Part shown: positions 34,205 to 45,534 of the stretch, in pieces | Layout: every line of letters begins with the position of its first letter | Numbering within the stretch: the stretch's first letter is position 1 | Assembly: GCA_037447605.1 (NCBI GenBank) | Contig: CM074814.1 | Span: 1,458,972 to 1,522,971 of the forward strand | DNA: 64,000 bases | Source of the DNA: Zygnema circumcarinatum | Taxonomy: Eukaryota; Streptophyta; Zygnematophyceae; Zygnematales; Zygnemataceae | Direction of reading: 5' to 3' | Program-made: the position numbers and the translations under genes | Notes under the pieces: model-generated | Told to the model about the DNA's origin: nothing | The model's database searches: none | What the model saw: only the letters and a program-made list of their open reading frames with translations

Positions 34205-36985
34205 ATGGCTGGCGGCCAGAGCGTGCGCGTTTGCGTCACGGGAGGCTCTGGGTTCATAGCGTCGTGCCTTGTAGCGCGCCTGCTGGGAAAGGGCTATGCT
34301 GTCAGAGCCACAGTGCGCAATCCTGGTCAGCTGCTGGATTTCAACTGACTAATATAACGCTGCGAAATTGAAGGGCTTCATACAGCGCATGTATTGTAAT
34401 GGAATGCAGAAACTGCAGTGTTTTTTGATTTGCTAACGAATTGCGTTTGTAAGTGCTCAGTTTTTGAAGTGGTGGCCTCTCTCTATGTTTCATGTTTGAA
34501 AAAAAAAGGAAAAGAAAATGTGGCAATTTTGGTAAAATTGCCACATTTTTCTGCTATTCTATCGTATATGTCATGTTTTATGTGTGAATGCAAGGCAAGC
34601 TTTAACTTTGGAGTTAGGAGCATAAATGGCTATTGATCAGCGTCCGTTTATGGGAATGCTCCTTTGTGTTTAGGCGACACGGAAAAAACTGCCCATCTGC
34701 GAAGCCTACCATTTGCAGATGAAAGACTGGAGCTTGTACAAGCAGACTTATTGGAGGAGGGCAGCTTCAATGAAGCTGTCAAGGGTTGTGATGCAGTCTT
34801 CCACACTGCATCACCTTTCTTTGTCACAAACATCACTAATCCCCAGGTACACATTTGGTTGCTAGGCGGACTCCAAAAAACTAGATCCTTTGCAGAAAAT
34901 TTATGTGTGATCTTCTCTCGCTCTTTCGCTAGGAGACGAGTATTCGAGTAAGTATTCGTCTCCTAACGATGTGTCGTTTTGTCCCTGGTTTTGCCACGAT
35001 GCAATGTGCAGGCACAATTACTCGATCCTGCAGTGAAGGGCACTCTCAATCTTCTCAGAGCTGTAGCAGCCACGGATGGGATCAGACGTGTTGTTCTCAC
35101 TTCCTCCACTGCAGCTGTTGCTTGGGACCCAAACCGCGATCCCACAGCGCAGTTGGACGAGTCGTGTTGGTCCAGTGAGGAATTCTGCATACAAAATAAG
35201 GTGCTTGATGGCTTTGTGGAGGTTGTCGATTCTTACAGTCTATTTGAGATGCACAAAAAGTTTCCATATAGCATCCTCGCAAGCTTGGCTTGGCAAACCG
35301 GGAGTAGCTGACTTTGTGTTTGACTCGATTACAATCCTGAAATTGGCATGTCTGAAGCTAGCTTGTGGCCCTTCGAACAGTAAAGTGGATTTCAAGTTGC
35401 TCTTCCAAATGACTAAATGTGTAAAGCTGGAGTTTTCTTGCACCATGGCTATTTTTCGAATTTGCAAATGCTGAACTGTGTTGTGATAGGGAGCTCTCTT
35501 GGCTTACTATTCACGAAGTTTTGCGAGTTGACACGTGGCAGGATAGTGGTGATGGCGAGACTTGGGGATAACAGATGTGGTATCACCTTTCAAAGACTCA
35601 GGCAGAAAAGGCTGCGTGGAAGTTTGCAGAGGAGAAGGGCATCGATCTTGTGACGATCAACCCCGCCATGGTTATTGGAAAAATGCTCCAACCCACACTG
35701 AACACAAGTTCAGCAAGCATCCTCAAATATCTCACAGGTTTGTACTTTATAGGGTTTCCTGGTCAAATTTTGTGAGCGAGTCGATTGCGGAGTTCTGTGT
35801 ATCCCTTTCTGATAGTACACGCGACCAAACATGTGTGTTGAGGATGGGCGGACTGACCACCTATTTTGGGCTAGTTTTGTTGAGCTCGTTTTAAATAAGA
35901 ATGCTAGTTTTGTGTTTGATTCCTCTAGTGTCTCGTTGTCAAAATGAGGCCCTACTCATACTTGATCAGTGACTTACGCAATAAGGGTCATCTACTACAT
36001 TATAACATCCAGCAGAGTTAGACTGTGGCAAGCTCTGCTTCCAAACCAGCAAAGAACCCTTCCCAAATGAAGTGAAGGTTGCGCTCACCCTCCATGTGCA
36101 CTTCGGATTATGACCTGAATTCTTGTCAGTAGTAATGAATTCCACGCATTGAGGCTGTTGAATTCCCAATTGACTCCTTTCTCTGCTTTGAGTGTAGGGG
36201 AAAACCAGACCTATCCAAACTCCGTCATGGGGTGGGTCCATGTGGAGGATGTGGCTGATGCGCATATTTTGGCGTACGAGAACCCTAAAGCAGAGGGTCG
36301 GTATCTTTGCGTGTGTACGTACCTCCATTGGAGAGAACTGCTGACTGCGCTTCAGCAAATCTGCCCGGAAGCGCACATCACTCAGAAGTAAGGCCCACTG
36401 TCTGAGCCCCTCTTAGCTGTTGCTCTGAGCTCGCCTTGAAGGTAGAGGTCTTGTTTGTTCAGAAATGAAGTTCAAGCAAAGCGAAATTTGACATGTCAAG
36501 GAGCTTGTCAGTTCAGCTGGATACCCCCTTTTTTCTGCTCTCTCTTCGCAAGTAGACATGCATTTGTTATGAAGGAAGGTGAAGCTGAATAAATCTGCTG
36601 AAAATCAGCGTTTGTGATAGAGCATCGCAGATTGCGAGGGCAAAAGGTGCCCTGTGTTTTGTAATCTTTCCCACGTACAATCTGCGAATCTTGTTTGGGC
36701 TTTCGGAATGGTGTCTGAAGCAGTGAAGAATGTTCCGACCACTACTTTTTTCTGCCGTCATCCACATGTTGGGAGAACATTCGTTCTCCGCTGGATGTCC
36801 TGACTGGCTAATCCTTTTGGAGCTTCCTTGGAGGTTGCAGGTGTGCAGATGACAACCCAGATGCTCTCCCACCTCTCCTCAACACGGACAAGCTGAAGGG
36901 CCTGGGGCTTCACTTCAGGACCATGCAAACAATGCTCATTGATACGGCTGCAAGTCTCAGGGAAAGGGGCTTTTACAAGCCTTGA
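34205..36985 (+). CDS. Cinnamoyl-CoA/dihydroflavonol reductase-like oxidoreductase (6 exons)
   Basis: Exons 34205-34325, 34674-34846, 35012-35200, 35575-35737, 36198-36387 and 36841-36985 with phases 1, 0, 0, 1, 2 give 326 residues, the usual family length. The NAD(P)-binding site is at the N-terminus ([12 protein letters not shown], residues 8-19), followed by [17 protein letters not shown] and [10 protein letters not shown] are the central strands. The catalytic Tyr-Lys pair is WYHLSK (Y164, K168), and [20 protein letters not shown] is the typical C-terminal region. The enzyme would reduce a carbonyl using NADPH. The YHLSK motif and the absence of NWYCYGK argue against a true lignin-pathway CCR and for the broader CCR/DFR-like (SDR108E) group. 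Substrate unknown. A polyadenylation-type AATAAA lies near 37372. Confidence 0.9.
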
Positions 36986-37580
36986 CAGATGGGGACTGGG
37001 GACACCGTTGGGTGGGAATGACGAAATTAGCTATGCTTTAAGGGGGGTCCCCAGAACAATGATTCCGGTTACAAGGCTCTTCGTTGGCCTCAGGCCCTCT
37101 TTTGTTATTGGTTTAATGGGAAAGCTTGGGCGACGTTTTGCTTGATTTTTGTACTTTTTTGGAAATCAGCGGACAGTTGTAGCAGTGGCACGCCCCCTTC
37201 TCCAGTAGGAGAGATTCGACCGAGACCGTCTCCATAAGAGTCCGCAGTGTATGACCGCTTGCTACGACTGCTACCGCAGTGTATTGTAATGTCTAGCTCC
37301 ATGTTACCACCCAGACCGGGAACTCTCCAAGGAAACTTCCCTTGCCCGACTGTAATTTTTGCAATGCAACAGAATAAACGTGGACATGCGTACGCACCGA
37401 CTGAGGGCACTTGTGAAGTGTTGAAACATAGCTGCCCATCTCTTCGCTTTTTATCGCTGTGCTGCCATGGTCGACTCAAACCTCCGCCTCCACAGCATGG
37501 AGCATGGCGCATGGAGCTTGGCATGGGCCTCCATACAAATCCGCCCGCCCTCAGAAAGCACGCCACCAGCCTGCCTGCGC

Positions 37581-37616
37581 TCCCTCCCTCCCTCCCTCCC
37601 TCCCTCCCTCCCTCCC
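37581..37616. repeat. (CCCT)n microsatellite
   Basis: Nine CCCT units followed by a C-rich tract, about 470 bases before the plastid LEA start codon. Confidence 0.95.
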
Positions 37617-37746
37617 GCGCCCCCCCCACCCGCGGTTCGCCAACATTTCCACAAAACAGACGATAAAATTTACAATTCGGGACTCTTCATCCAGAGCGAG
37701 CGCGCAGGGAATCGCGGCGTCCAATGTGGGGCCGCCAGAGGCTCGC

Positions 37747-37860
37747 GCCACGTCAGCCGGAATGCGCCACGTGGCGCACAATGCCGGGATTCCGGCAGCC
37801 ACGCGACCGCCACGTATTCTTGAAGCTCGAAAATGCGCCACGTGGCGTGCAGGCGTGGAG
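37747..37860 (+). promoter_or_regulatory. ABRE cluster of the plastid LEA gene
   Basis: It contains GCCACGTCAGC, GCGCCACGTGGCGCAC, CCGCCACGTATTC and GCGCCACGTGGCGTGC. Two of the elements are long palindromes around CACGTG that share ATGCGCCACGTGGCG. Both may bind bZIP dimers. The cluster lies 230-340 bases upstream of the start codon. Confidence 0.65.
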
Positions 37861-38086
37861 GTCCGAGTTCCGGCGGTGGCATAAAGCCTGGCCAGATGGC
37901 GCTCGGAAGAGGCGAGTTGTTTCACCGAAGTTGGTCCACTGATTTGTTCATTCACTAGCTCCCAGCGTTGGCGTTGCTGCTGCGAGAGTAAAGAGGAGAA
38001 GCGTTTACAAGGCTGAGGGCTTCCGCTAAGCTTGAAGATTTGCAAGGTTTAAGGGAGGTTGTTGAGAAAAGGCTCTGGTTGGCATC

Positions 38087-40043
38087 ATGGCGGCTCTTCA
38101 GGCAGTTGGTCTGCACTACGCAGCGCCCGCTCCCGTGAATCCTTTGACTGTTAATAAGGAGCTTTCTTCAAAGTTTTCCAATCCGAAAACAAGGTTGAGC
38201 GTGAAGGCAAGGCCGTCACGTTGCATTGTGCGATCTTCGTCTGATAAGGTTCGTCTGCTTTTCATTGGTGGTGGAGATTGGGCAGGAGATTCAGAGTGAC
38301 CTGCTTGCTTGCCTCAATATCTGTCGTTGGTACTATTTCGTGGGGAATAGCTGTAGGCAAAGGAGCATGGCGCCGCTCTTTGGTCATAGATTTTCTTGAG
38401 TTGGTCGCGTTGTTTGTGATAACATCCAAAGGCAATTACTATGTAGAAGGGAACTTCAGGAATGCATGCTAGTTGCTTTGAGGTTCACGTTCTCCTCTGC
38501 CGGATTTTGTGAAGAATTTTTGCTCACCTTAAAAAAATTTCCTCGACAGGATGACGAAACAGCTATTGCATCCCGTTTCGATGGAGTGAAGAGGGCTGCC
38601 ATCGTCGGGTGCCTGTCCATTTTAGCGGTTGGATCGCAGCCACTCGTTTTCCCGTCAGCATCAGACGCCTTCCCACAGGACGCATTGCGACCAGCTGCCA
38701 AGATTGGTAGTCCTGCTGGCGCAGCGAATTCATACGACCGAGTTTTTGCAGGCAAGGGAAAGATAGCTGGTGCAGTAGCGGATGCTGCAAAGGGCCCTGC
38801 AGACGCAGTTGCTAGCCTTGGAAATGGAAAAATTCAAGATCTGGTTGCAGATGCCAAAGGCAGCACAGTGGCTGATGTTAAGGGAAGGGCAGATGATGCC
38901 GCTGGAGATTTGAAGGGGAAGGTTGGAAGCTTGTTCGGTGGAGCAAAGTCTAACGTTGATAGCTCAGTCAGTGACGTGAAGGGCAAGGCGAGTAAGACTG
39001 CAGGGAATGTAACCGGTAATGCAGATAACTTTTTTGGCGATGTGAAGAGGAACGCTGACAAGGCTCTTGGTGATGTTTCTTTCAACTTTGGTGGACTATC
39101 CGACGATGCAAGGAAAAGTGCTGAGAAGACAACCGCAGAGGTGAAGGGCAATGTTGACGGTGCTGCTGGTAGTCTGAAGGGGAACGCCGATGGCTTTTTC
39201 GGTCAAGCAAAGGGGAATGTCGACAACGCAGCAGGCAGTCTGAAGGGCAAAGCTGATAATCTGTTCGGCCAAGCAAAGGAGGGAGTAGAAAGCTCTGCCG
39301 GTGATGCCAAGGGCAATGCAGATAATGCTGCGGAGGGCTTGAAAGGCAAAGCAGATAGCCTTTTCGGTGACGCGAAGAGGAATGTTGACAAGGCTCTTGG
39401 TGACGTTTCTGTCGACTTAGGTGATCTAGACGGTGTGAAAGGGAATGTCGAAAAGACAGCTGGCGAGGCTAAAGGAAATGCTGATAGTCTTTTCGGCCAA
39501 GCAAAAGGAAACGTTGATAACGCTGCGGGTAGCCTGAAGGGAAATTCCAGTAACGTCTTCGGTCAGGCGAAAGGGAACGTTGATAGCTCAGTGGCAGATG
39601 CCAAGGGGAATGCGGATAATGTAGCCAGCGACCTGAAAGGCAAGGCTGATGATTTTTTTGGAAGCGCAAAGAAGAACGTCGATAAAGCTCTTGGTGATGT
39701 TTCAGTGAATTTGAATGACCTGACTGGTAGTGCGAAGGGAAACGTTGAGAAGACAACTGGAGACGTCAAGGGGAGTGCGGATGATGCTGCGGGCAGTCTC
39801 AAGGGCACAGCCGATAGCTTCTTTGGTCAGGCAAAGGGGAATGTTGACAGTGCTACTGGTGACCTGAAAGGGCAGGCCGATAGCTTGTTTGGGCAAGCGA
39901 AGGGGAAGGTTGACAGCTCGGTAGCTGATGCCAAGGGCGCTGCAGATAACGCTATTGGGAGCTCGAAAGGAAAGGCTGACAACATTTTCGGCAGTGTTAA
40001 GCAGAATGCAGACAAGGCCCTGGGAGATGTCTCTCTTGATTAA
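38087..40043 (+). CDS. Plastid-targeted repeat LEA-like protein (2 exons)
   Basis: Exons 38087-38248 and 38550-40043, phase 0, give 551 residues. Residues 1-54 are a Ser/Lys/Arg-rich plastid transit peptide (SVKARPSRCIVRSSSDK). Then comes a hydrophobic stretch (AAIVGCLSILAVGSQPLVF) ending at SASDAF, like a second, lumen-type signal without twin arginine. From about residue 100 the protein is built of short KG-x-AD-x-x-x-G-type units (KGKADNLFGQAKGNVDS and variants), predicted amphipathic and disordered. Units are grouped in a higher-order repeat marked by four DKALGDVS blocks spaced 110, 98 and 110 residues. The protein ends at a TAA just after the fourth block, and LEA-like sequence continues out of frame downstream. 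LEA-type protection in plastid membranes, as for COR15, is an analogy only. Confidence 0.85.
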
Positions 40044-40391
40044 TCTTGGTAATGTTGCAGACGACGCCAAAGGCAGCGCTGATAATGTTACTTGAGATGT
40101 TAAGGAGCGTGTAGGACACTGTAGAGGACACGCTGGACACTGTAAAGAGCAAGTCAAGCGGCGCAGTGTAGGAGACACGGCTATGTTTCCCCCATGGTTC
40201 GATTTGTTTTTTGTACATTCACCTTCACAAACTAAACCATTTTCCTTCGTCGGTTTCCTTATAATTTCATTCTCGTCGCATTTCAGATGTTACTCCTCAT
40301 TTCGTGACTTTTGTAATACTTTCTCTTTTCACAGTAAGCTTGTTGTTTCCTCGTTGGCGGCTTCTTTTTCGAACTTTCCTGCTTACTCGCA
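40044..40391 (+). pseudogene. Out-of-frame remnant of the LEA C-terminus and 3' flank
   Basis: Beyond the stop codon the sequence still encodes LEA-like residues in another frame (NLGNVADDAKGSADNVT), interrupted by a TGA near 40094 and by small deletions relative to the inverted copy at 31 kb. It shows that the gene once read further, or that an older stop already separated the tail. Confidence 0.7.
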
Positions 40392-41092
40392 AAGATCTTT
40401 TGAAATCGCTAGACGAGACGAGCCTATGCATGACAAAACACGGTATTGTTATTTGCTGATTTGCATCGTCTGTTGCATAAACTAATAAGCTTTTCTGGTT
40501 CTTTTAAGGGTCTTAAGGCTATCTTATATCGTATAAAGAAATGAAGGATTTGTAGGGCTTTCAGAGTCTCTAGGTCTTCCAGAGCTTTCAGGGTTTCTGG
40601 TGCGTTCAGGGTTACTGGAGCGTTGAAGCTGTTCCATGTTGGTCGTGTCTCAAATTCGCTGTCCTTGGATTGACATGGAAACCGATGTTGAACGGATGTT
40701 TACGGCTTTCAGTCATACATAGCGAAGCGGTGGAACTGGGTCAACAGCTGTCCAATAGCATGATACAAGACATGGAACAGTCAGAATGGATGGATGCACG
40801 ACGGAAATTTTCACACCATCTGCTCTATGGCGCCATCATATCACCACAACAATCCCAAGTAATATCATATGAGCAGAAACTGTAATTGGCAAAATAGATT
40901 AAATGGGAACCTAGGAATGGGGCGTATTCATTCCACATCACAACAGGCACAGCCTGCAGCGATCTACATTGCAACTATACTTGTTAGAGGGAGAGAGCAA
41001 AAGCAAAAGCTGCAAAAGTTGTGACAGCTGCGACACTGCATATGTAAAGCAAACTTCATTTCTTAATGTCCTAATTTTAATTTACATCTGCA
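40392..41092. other. Intergenic, no gene seen
   Basis: There is no supported frame. A short run of near-repeats (GGGTTTCTGG / GGGTTACTGG and similar) lies near 40550-40625. Confidence 0.5.
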
Positions 41093-41650
41093 ATGTTTGA
41101 CACGATCGATCTTTGTTGTTCGATGACGTCCGCATCAAGGGAAAGATGCGCGTTTGTGCGCTGCGAAACTTCCCTGCGGCAGTTGCTGGCTGTTGTACAA
41201 AGATTCATTGGTTTGCTTCCTAATAGTGCCCAGGAAAGTGCGCCCCCGTTTGCTTCCCTTGCCGTTGAGTCTGTTCCGCGTATCCAGCCCACTTTGACTG
41301 ACGAGCTTGTTGCTGCTGAGTTTTCTACCCTTATTGCGGCTCGTCCTCCTTGTGTTGCGCGTGCTCGGGGTCGCTCTTGTGCCAGTCCTGGAGCTGGGGC
41401 TTGGTTGGCTGTTACCCCGATATTCTCTACCCTTCGTTTGACCCAAGCCAGTTTCAGCTTGCGGCACGACTTCGTCTTCGGCTCCCCCACCCCCATTGCA
41501 GAGTTTCCCTCGTTGTGTTTGTGGTGATTCGATTGATGCGCAGGAGGGCGTCCATCTTCTTCGACGCGCACGCGGGGGCGAACGCATCTTGGCTCATAGT
41601 GTTGTGCGCAACGCGATTCCATTGACCGACTGTCCATGGCGAGCGCGGAG
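41093..41650 (+). pseudogene. Retroelement relic (reverse-transcriptase C-terminal type)
   Basis: The first frame reads to about 41527 with the pattern GAGAWLAVTPIFSTLRL, then an Arg/Leu run (RLRLRLPHPHC, in a second frame), then in the third frame CVCGDSIDAQEGVHLL, RARGGERILAHSVVRNAIP. This order (GAGAWL ... RLGLP-like ... CxCG ... H-x3-C-like ... GG-R-x-x-H-x-x-V-R) is familiar from the end of reverse-transcriptase polyproteins of LINE-like elements in algae and other eukaryotes. At least two frameshifts make it non-functional. The upstream RT domain is absent. Confidence 0.6.
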
Positions 41651-42078
41651 TTCGCCCTGATTTGGCCCTCCCTCCCTCCCTCATGGACGGTGCTCGCCGC
41701 ATTGTTGGGGATGTAGCGTTGCCCGATCCGCCCCGTCGCGATTTGTTGTCGCGTGTCGCGCACCGTGACGGCTCGTCATGCGGCCCGTCGCAAGGACCGC
41801 TCTATGCCCATCGTGACGTGACGCGACGAGACGTGACGTGACGCGGCCGACGAGTTTGTGCTGTTGAGATTTTTGGTCGCCTCGGCGCCCGTTTGGATGC
41901 CTTCTTTCCTTCGGCCGTGCGCCCATCGCTCCTTGAAGATGCGCGCACGGCCCCGGAAGGAAGGAAGCCCTCGTCCACCGACCTTGGCTTCGTTTTATGG
42001 ACAGCGTATTTCCGTCGCCCTTGAGCTGTGCCTCGCTTCTCCGTTCCTTCGGCGTGAAGCCGCGGTTGGTTGTTGCTG

Positions 42079-42297
42079 GCCTTCCGCCGCTCCCTCCCTC
42101 CGCGCGATGTGATGGGCCGCACATTGGTGACCTTCGCGGCGGCTTTTAGGGCTGCGTTGTTGCGCCCAGATGTAGTTTTCCGCTTTTAGCTTCTTTCTTT
42201 TGTGCTTAGGTCCTTGGCGACCAGTTCCTCGTGGTTCCCCATGCTGATTTTTTCCATGTTTTTCCATGGCATCATCGCCATCGTGCGATCAATGCGA
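42079..42297 (-). repeat. Dispersed repeat R1, copy 1 (long form)
   Basis: Read on the minus strand it begins GCATTGATCGCACGATGGCGA, continues through GGGGAACCACGAGGAACTGG and GCAAAGGACCTAAG-type sequence, and ends with AACAACGCAGCCCT and a GGAGGGAGGGAGCGG block. The same order recurs at 57, 62.0, 62.5 and 62.8 kb, and in part at 52 kb. Confidence 0.8.
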
Positions 42298-42597
42298 CTT
42301 CCCTTCGAGATAAAAATTGCATCGCACAGTGCTTGGCGGGGTCCAAACTCTCTTGGCAGAATGGTCCCGACGTTACGCACTTAACTTTTTTTTTGACGTT
42401 GAAGGTGCGCCAATCCAATCCAATCCACTCCAATTGCACAAACAAATGACATGGAACGCGCTCAATTCGCCCGACTTGTCCCACGCGAACTGCGTGGCAT
42501 GGAACAACGGGCCGCGAGCAGACCGCGCCGAGGGGACAGCTGGGAACTGCAGAGAAAATGGTTGCCGTGGCAGCCAGCCGCGGCCCTCGGCCTGCGT

Positions 42598-42845
42598 GCC
42601 CGCCACGTGGCGCCGCGCACAGCGCGGACCGCTCCTTGCGCGACGTGGCGCCAGCCCCCACATCCACACGGCACGAGTTCGGGTACAAATGGGGCTTTAA
42701 AATAACTCATTTCCCGGCGGTCGTTCGTGGCAGTCTACTTGGCGACCTCTGCGGCCCGGCCGGTGGTCCCCGCCAAGCTGCAAGGGCCACGTGGATATGC
42801 CACGTGGGCAGACTGAGTTCGCGTCGCCGCTCGCCACGTCAGCGG
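42598..42845 (+). promoter_or_regulatory. ABRE cluster of the signal-peptide LEA gene
   Basis: CGCCACGTGGCGCC (near 42600), CGACGTGGCGCC (42639), GGCCACGTGGATATGCCACGTGGG (from 42786, two boxes) and CGCCACGTCAGC (42834) lie upstream of the start at 43052. This is the densest such cluster in the window. Confidence 0.65.
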
Positions 42846-43051
42846 GCAGCTGAGGTGGACCGTCTGGAACCTTTCCCGGGGAGAGGCCCTTAAAAGAGAC
42901 GGTCCGGAGAAAGGAGTTCGGCAGTTCCAGGACCCAAGCTTGCGCGGTTCTCGGAGGTGCTCCAGGTTGCGGTGTTCGAGTGACTGCTCAAGCATCAGCA
43001 GGAGGAGGAGAAGGCGGCGTTGGAGGGCGGGTTGACTCGACTTTTTTCATC

Positions 43052-44479
43052 ATGGCGCGGGTGTCTATGGCGCTTCTGGCGGGGGCCGTGCTGCTGCTGC
43101 ATGTGGCAGGAACGACGCTGGCTTTTGGTGACAAGTCCGCCACGCAGAAGTCAGCAGATTATGCGACTGAGACGTACGATGCTGCAGAGAAGCAGGCGAA
43201 GGATGCTGCTGCAGCAGCAAGTGATACTGTTGGAAAGGCGTACAAGTCTGCAACCGATGCTGCTGCTCAAGCTGCAGAGCAGGCGAAGCAAGCTGCCAGT
43301 TCTGCCTACGGGACATCCAAGAAAGCGGCTTCAGATACTGTAAAGAGTGGTCAGGATACAGCTAATGCAGCGTCTGATGCTGCGATGGAAACTGAGAAAA
43401 GCTGGACAGACTGGGCTAAGGAGAAGGTTGGTGGAACCCAGCAGGATGCTTCGGACACAGTAAAGGCCGCACAAGACAAGGCTTCGGATCTGGCAGGAAG
43501 TGGCCAGGATCAGGCCGCCAAGGCATCCGAATCTGCATCAGAGACAGGAAAGAGTTGGACGGATTGGGCTCGTGAGAAGGTCGCTGGAGCTAGTGACGAA
43601 GCAAGCAAGTACGTTTGTCGACCGTTCAATTTTGCTGCTCTTGTAGCATAAAGGAAGCATTGCTTTTCGCACAGGGATTCATTCCTTCCATAAGTTGCTC
43701 GTTTGGCTTGACCTTACAACGTCGTGTTTGAATTAGATTACCTTTTCTTTTCCCATGGGTTGTCTTGCAGGCAAGGAACAGAGATGAAGGATAGTGCCAC
43801 GAAGTCTGCTCAGCAGACTGCTGATCAAACTCGTGAACGTACAACTGGGCTCAAGGACCAAGCGACGCAAGCTGGTTCAGGTAAACGATTTTAATTACCT
43901 TTTCACAGCAAGAACATGGAGCTCTGATTTTTCTGTAGCTGCGTTATCATGTCGACAAGCTGATGCAACGTTTGTCGGTTATTGTGTGTGGCAGGTGCTG
44001 CTGGTCAGGCATCCGAGACCGCAGAGAGTTTCAAGAAACAGGCAAGCAGTCTCTATGACCAGGCAATTGCTGCTGCCAATGAGGCTGTAAAGAAAGCTCA
44101 GAACCTGCTCTCCAAGTCATCTCAAAATATTGCAAGCCAGGAGGAATATGCTAAGCAGGCAACTGGTGGTGCTGCCAAACAGGCTACGGACCAATACAAC
44201 AAAGTTCAGGATGCCGCAACCCAAGCCGCCGAGACTGCCAAGCATGCTACCGGTGATGCAGCTCAGCAAGCGAGCGACAAATATGCCGATGTCAAAGAAT
44301 CTGCCTCAAAGGTTGCTGGAGATGCTGGTGAGAAGCTGAGATCTGCAGCGAAGTCCGGTACAGAGGGGGCTAAGGACAGCTCCGATTATACCAGTGAGCA
44401 GGTGAAGCAGGCGGCGGACAGCGCTGCTCAGAAGATTAAGCAGACTGCTGGCTCCACGGAGGGAAAGATTGAGCTGTAA
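43052..44479 (+). CDS. LEA protein with N-terminal signal peptide (3 exons)
   Basis: Exons 43052-43608, 43771-43880 and 43995-44479 with phases 2 and 1 give 383 residues. The first ~25 residues (MARVSMALLAGAVLLLHVAG, ending TLAF) form a classic signal peptide, so the protein should enter the secretory route (ER, vacuole or wall). The rest is an Ala/Lys/Ser/Asp/Gln-rich LEA_4-type chain with 11-residue periodicity (e.g. AAEKQAKDAAAAASDTVGK, AATQAAETAKHATGDAA). Two copies of a Trp-containing insert, SWTDWAKEKVGG and SWTDWAREKVAG, lie about 50 residues apart. It ends TEGKIEL, one residue pattern away from a KDEL-like ER signal; whether it acts as one is untested. ABREs lie upstream. Confidence 0.85.
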
Positions 44480-45534
44480 GTTTTGCGGAGCTTACGTGTA
44501 CATTGCTGTATAGAGTGGATTGGAGGTACGAACGTTTGGTAGTGTAGAGCAAAGGAGGAAACTCATCGGTCAGTCGGTACTTCAATTGTTGCACTCTGTA
44601 ACGACAAATGTATCAAATTGTGGTTACCAGTGAATGGAGTTCTTACAACACGGTTTGGAATTGGATATTGGTGTTTGTTTGTTCGAGTCGCTGGATATGT
44701 TCTGTGGGCGGCGAGTGTATGTGTTCTGCTGATTCTTGGGCCGAGAACGTTGTGTATTTGTTTGTTACTATGGCGGAAGATGGAAGGCAATGCCTGACAT
44801 GCGTTGCAGACATGTGTTGTAGCTTGCTTGCAACCATGGTTGCGTGCAGGTTTGCCTTATTTGCATTTATAAAAGTATTTTCTTGAGTACAAATTTTAAA
44901 CTTGAATATTATCTGTTACCACCACGTGCAAACATTAAATGGAGAGAAACATCCCCACCCGACAGGCTACAGTTCAAATTTTGGCGTTCCCAAAATACAG
45001 ATGTATAGTTGTATGTATAGTTCTTCCTTGAAACGGACAAACAAATCTCGGTCATTTCCTTTTTTGATGGAATCGATCATGCGTTTGTTGCTGGTGAACT
45101 TTAAGAAAAATTATGATTTTTTACCTTGCCATCGTTTTCCCCATCGAAACATGTTAGCTGACACTTCTGCACCCTAAAAAGCCCTAAACACCCTAACCCC
45201 CCTAAAAAACAAAATTGCACTTCACTCTTCTCGTCTGTTTAGAATGTGTTTGCAACAAACGACCACGATAATAATAGTGAGTGCTGTACTCTCGCTGCAC
45301 ACCCTGCTTTGCATTCGTCCGTCTCCATGCTCTTGTATTGGAGCGCGGGGGACGTCTCGCTCTCGCGCCGACCCGCCCGCGCCTGAAGGTGCCCTCTCTG
45401 CGTTTTTGCAGAGCCCGAGCCGCCGCCCGACCCTGTCGCCCGCCCCGCTCCGCCGGTCGCCGCAGCCGTACCGTTCGTACGCGCCCTTGCTTCATGCGGC
45501 CTCCTCGCAATAGCACTACCTCGGAGGCAACAAC
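44480..45534. other. Intergenic, no gene seen
   Basis: 3' flank of the LEA gene, then a short CCCTAA-like run (about 45172-45205: ACCCTAAAAAGCCCTAAACA and on), then GC-rich sequence with a CGTACG element near 45477, up to the second solo LTR. Confidence 0.5.

Noticed and set aside
41077-41763. 228-codon minus-strand frame
   Set aside because: Antisense to the reverse-transcriptase-like relic, low complexity and without any family pattern.
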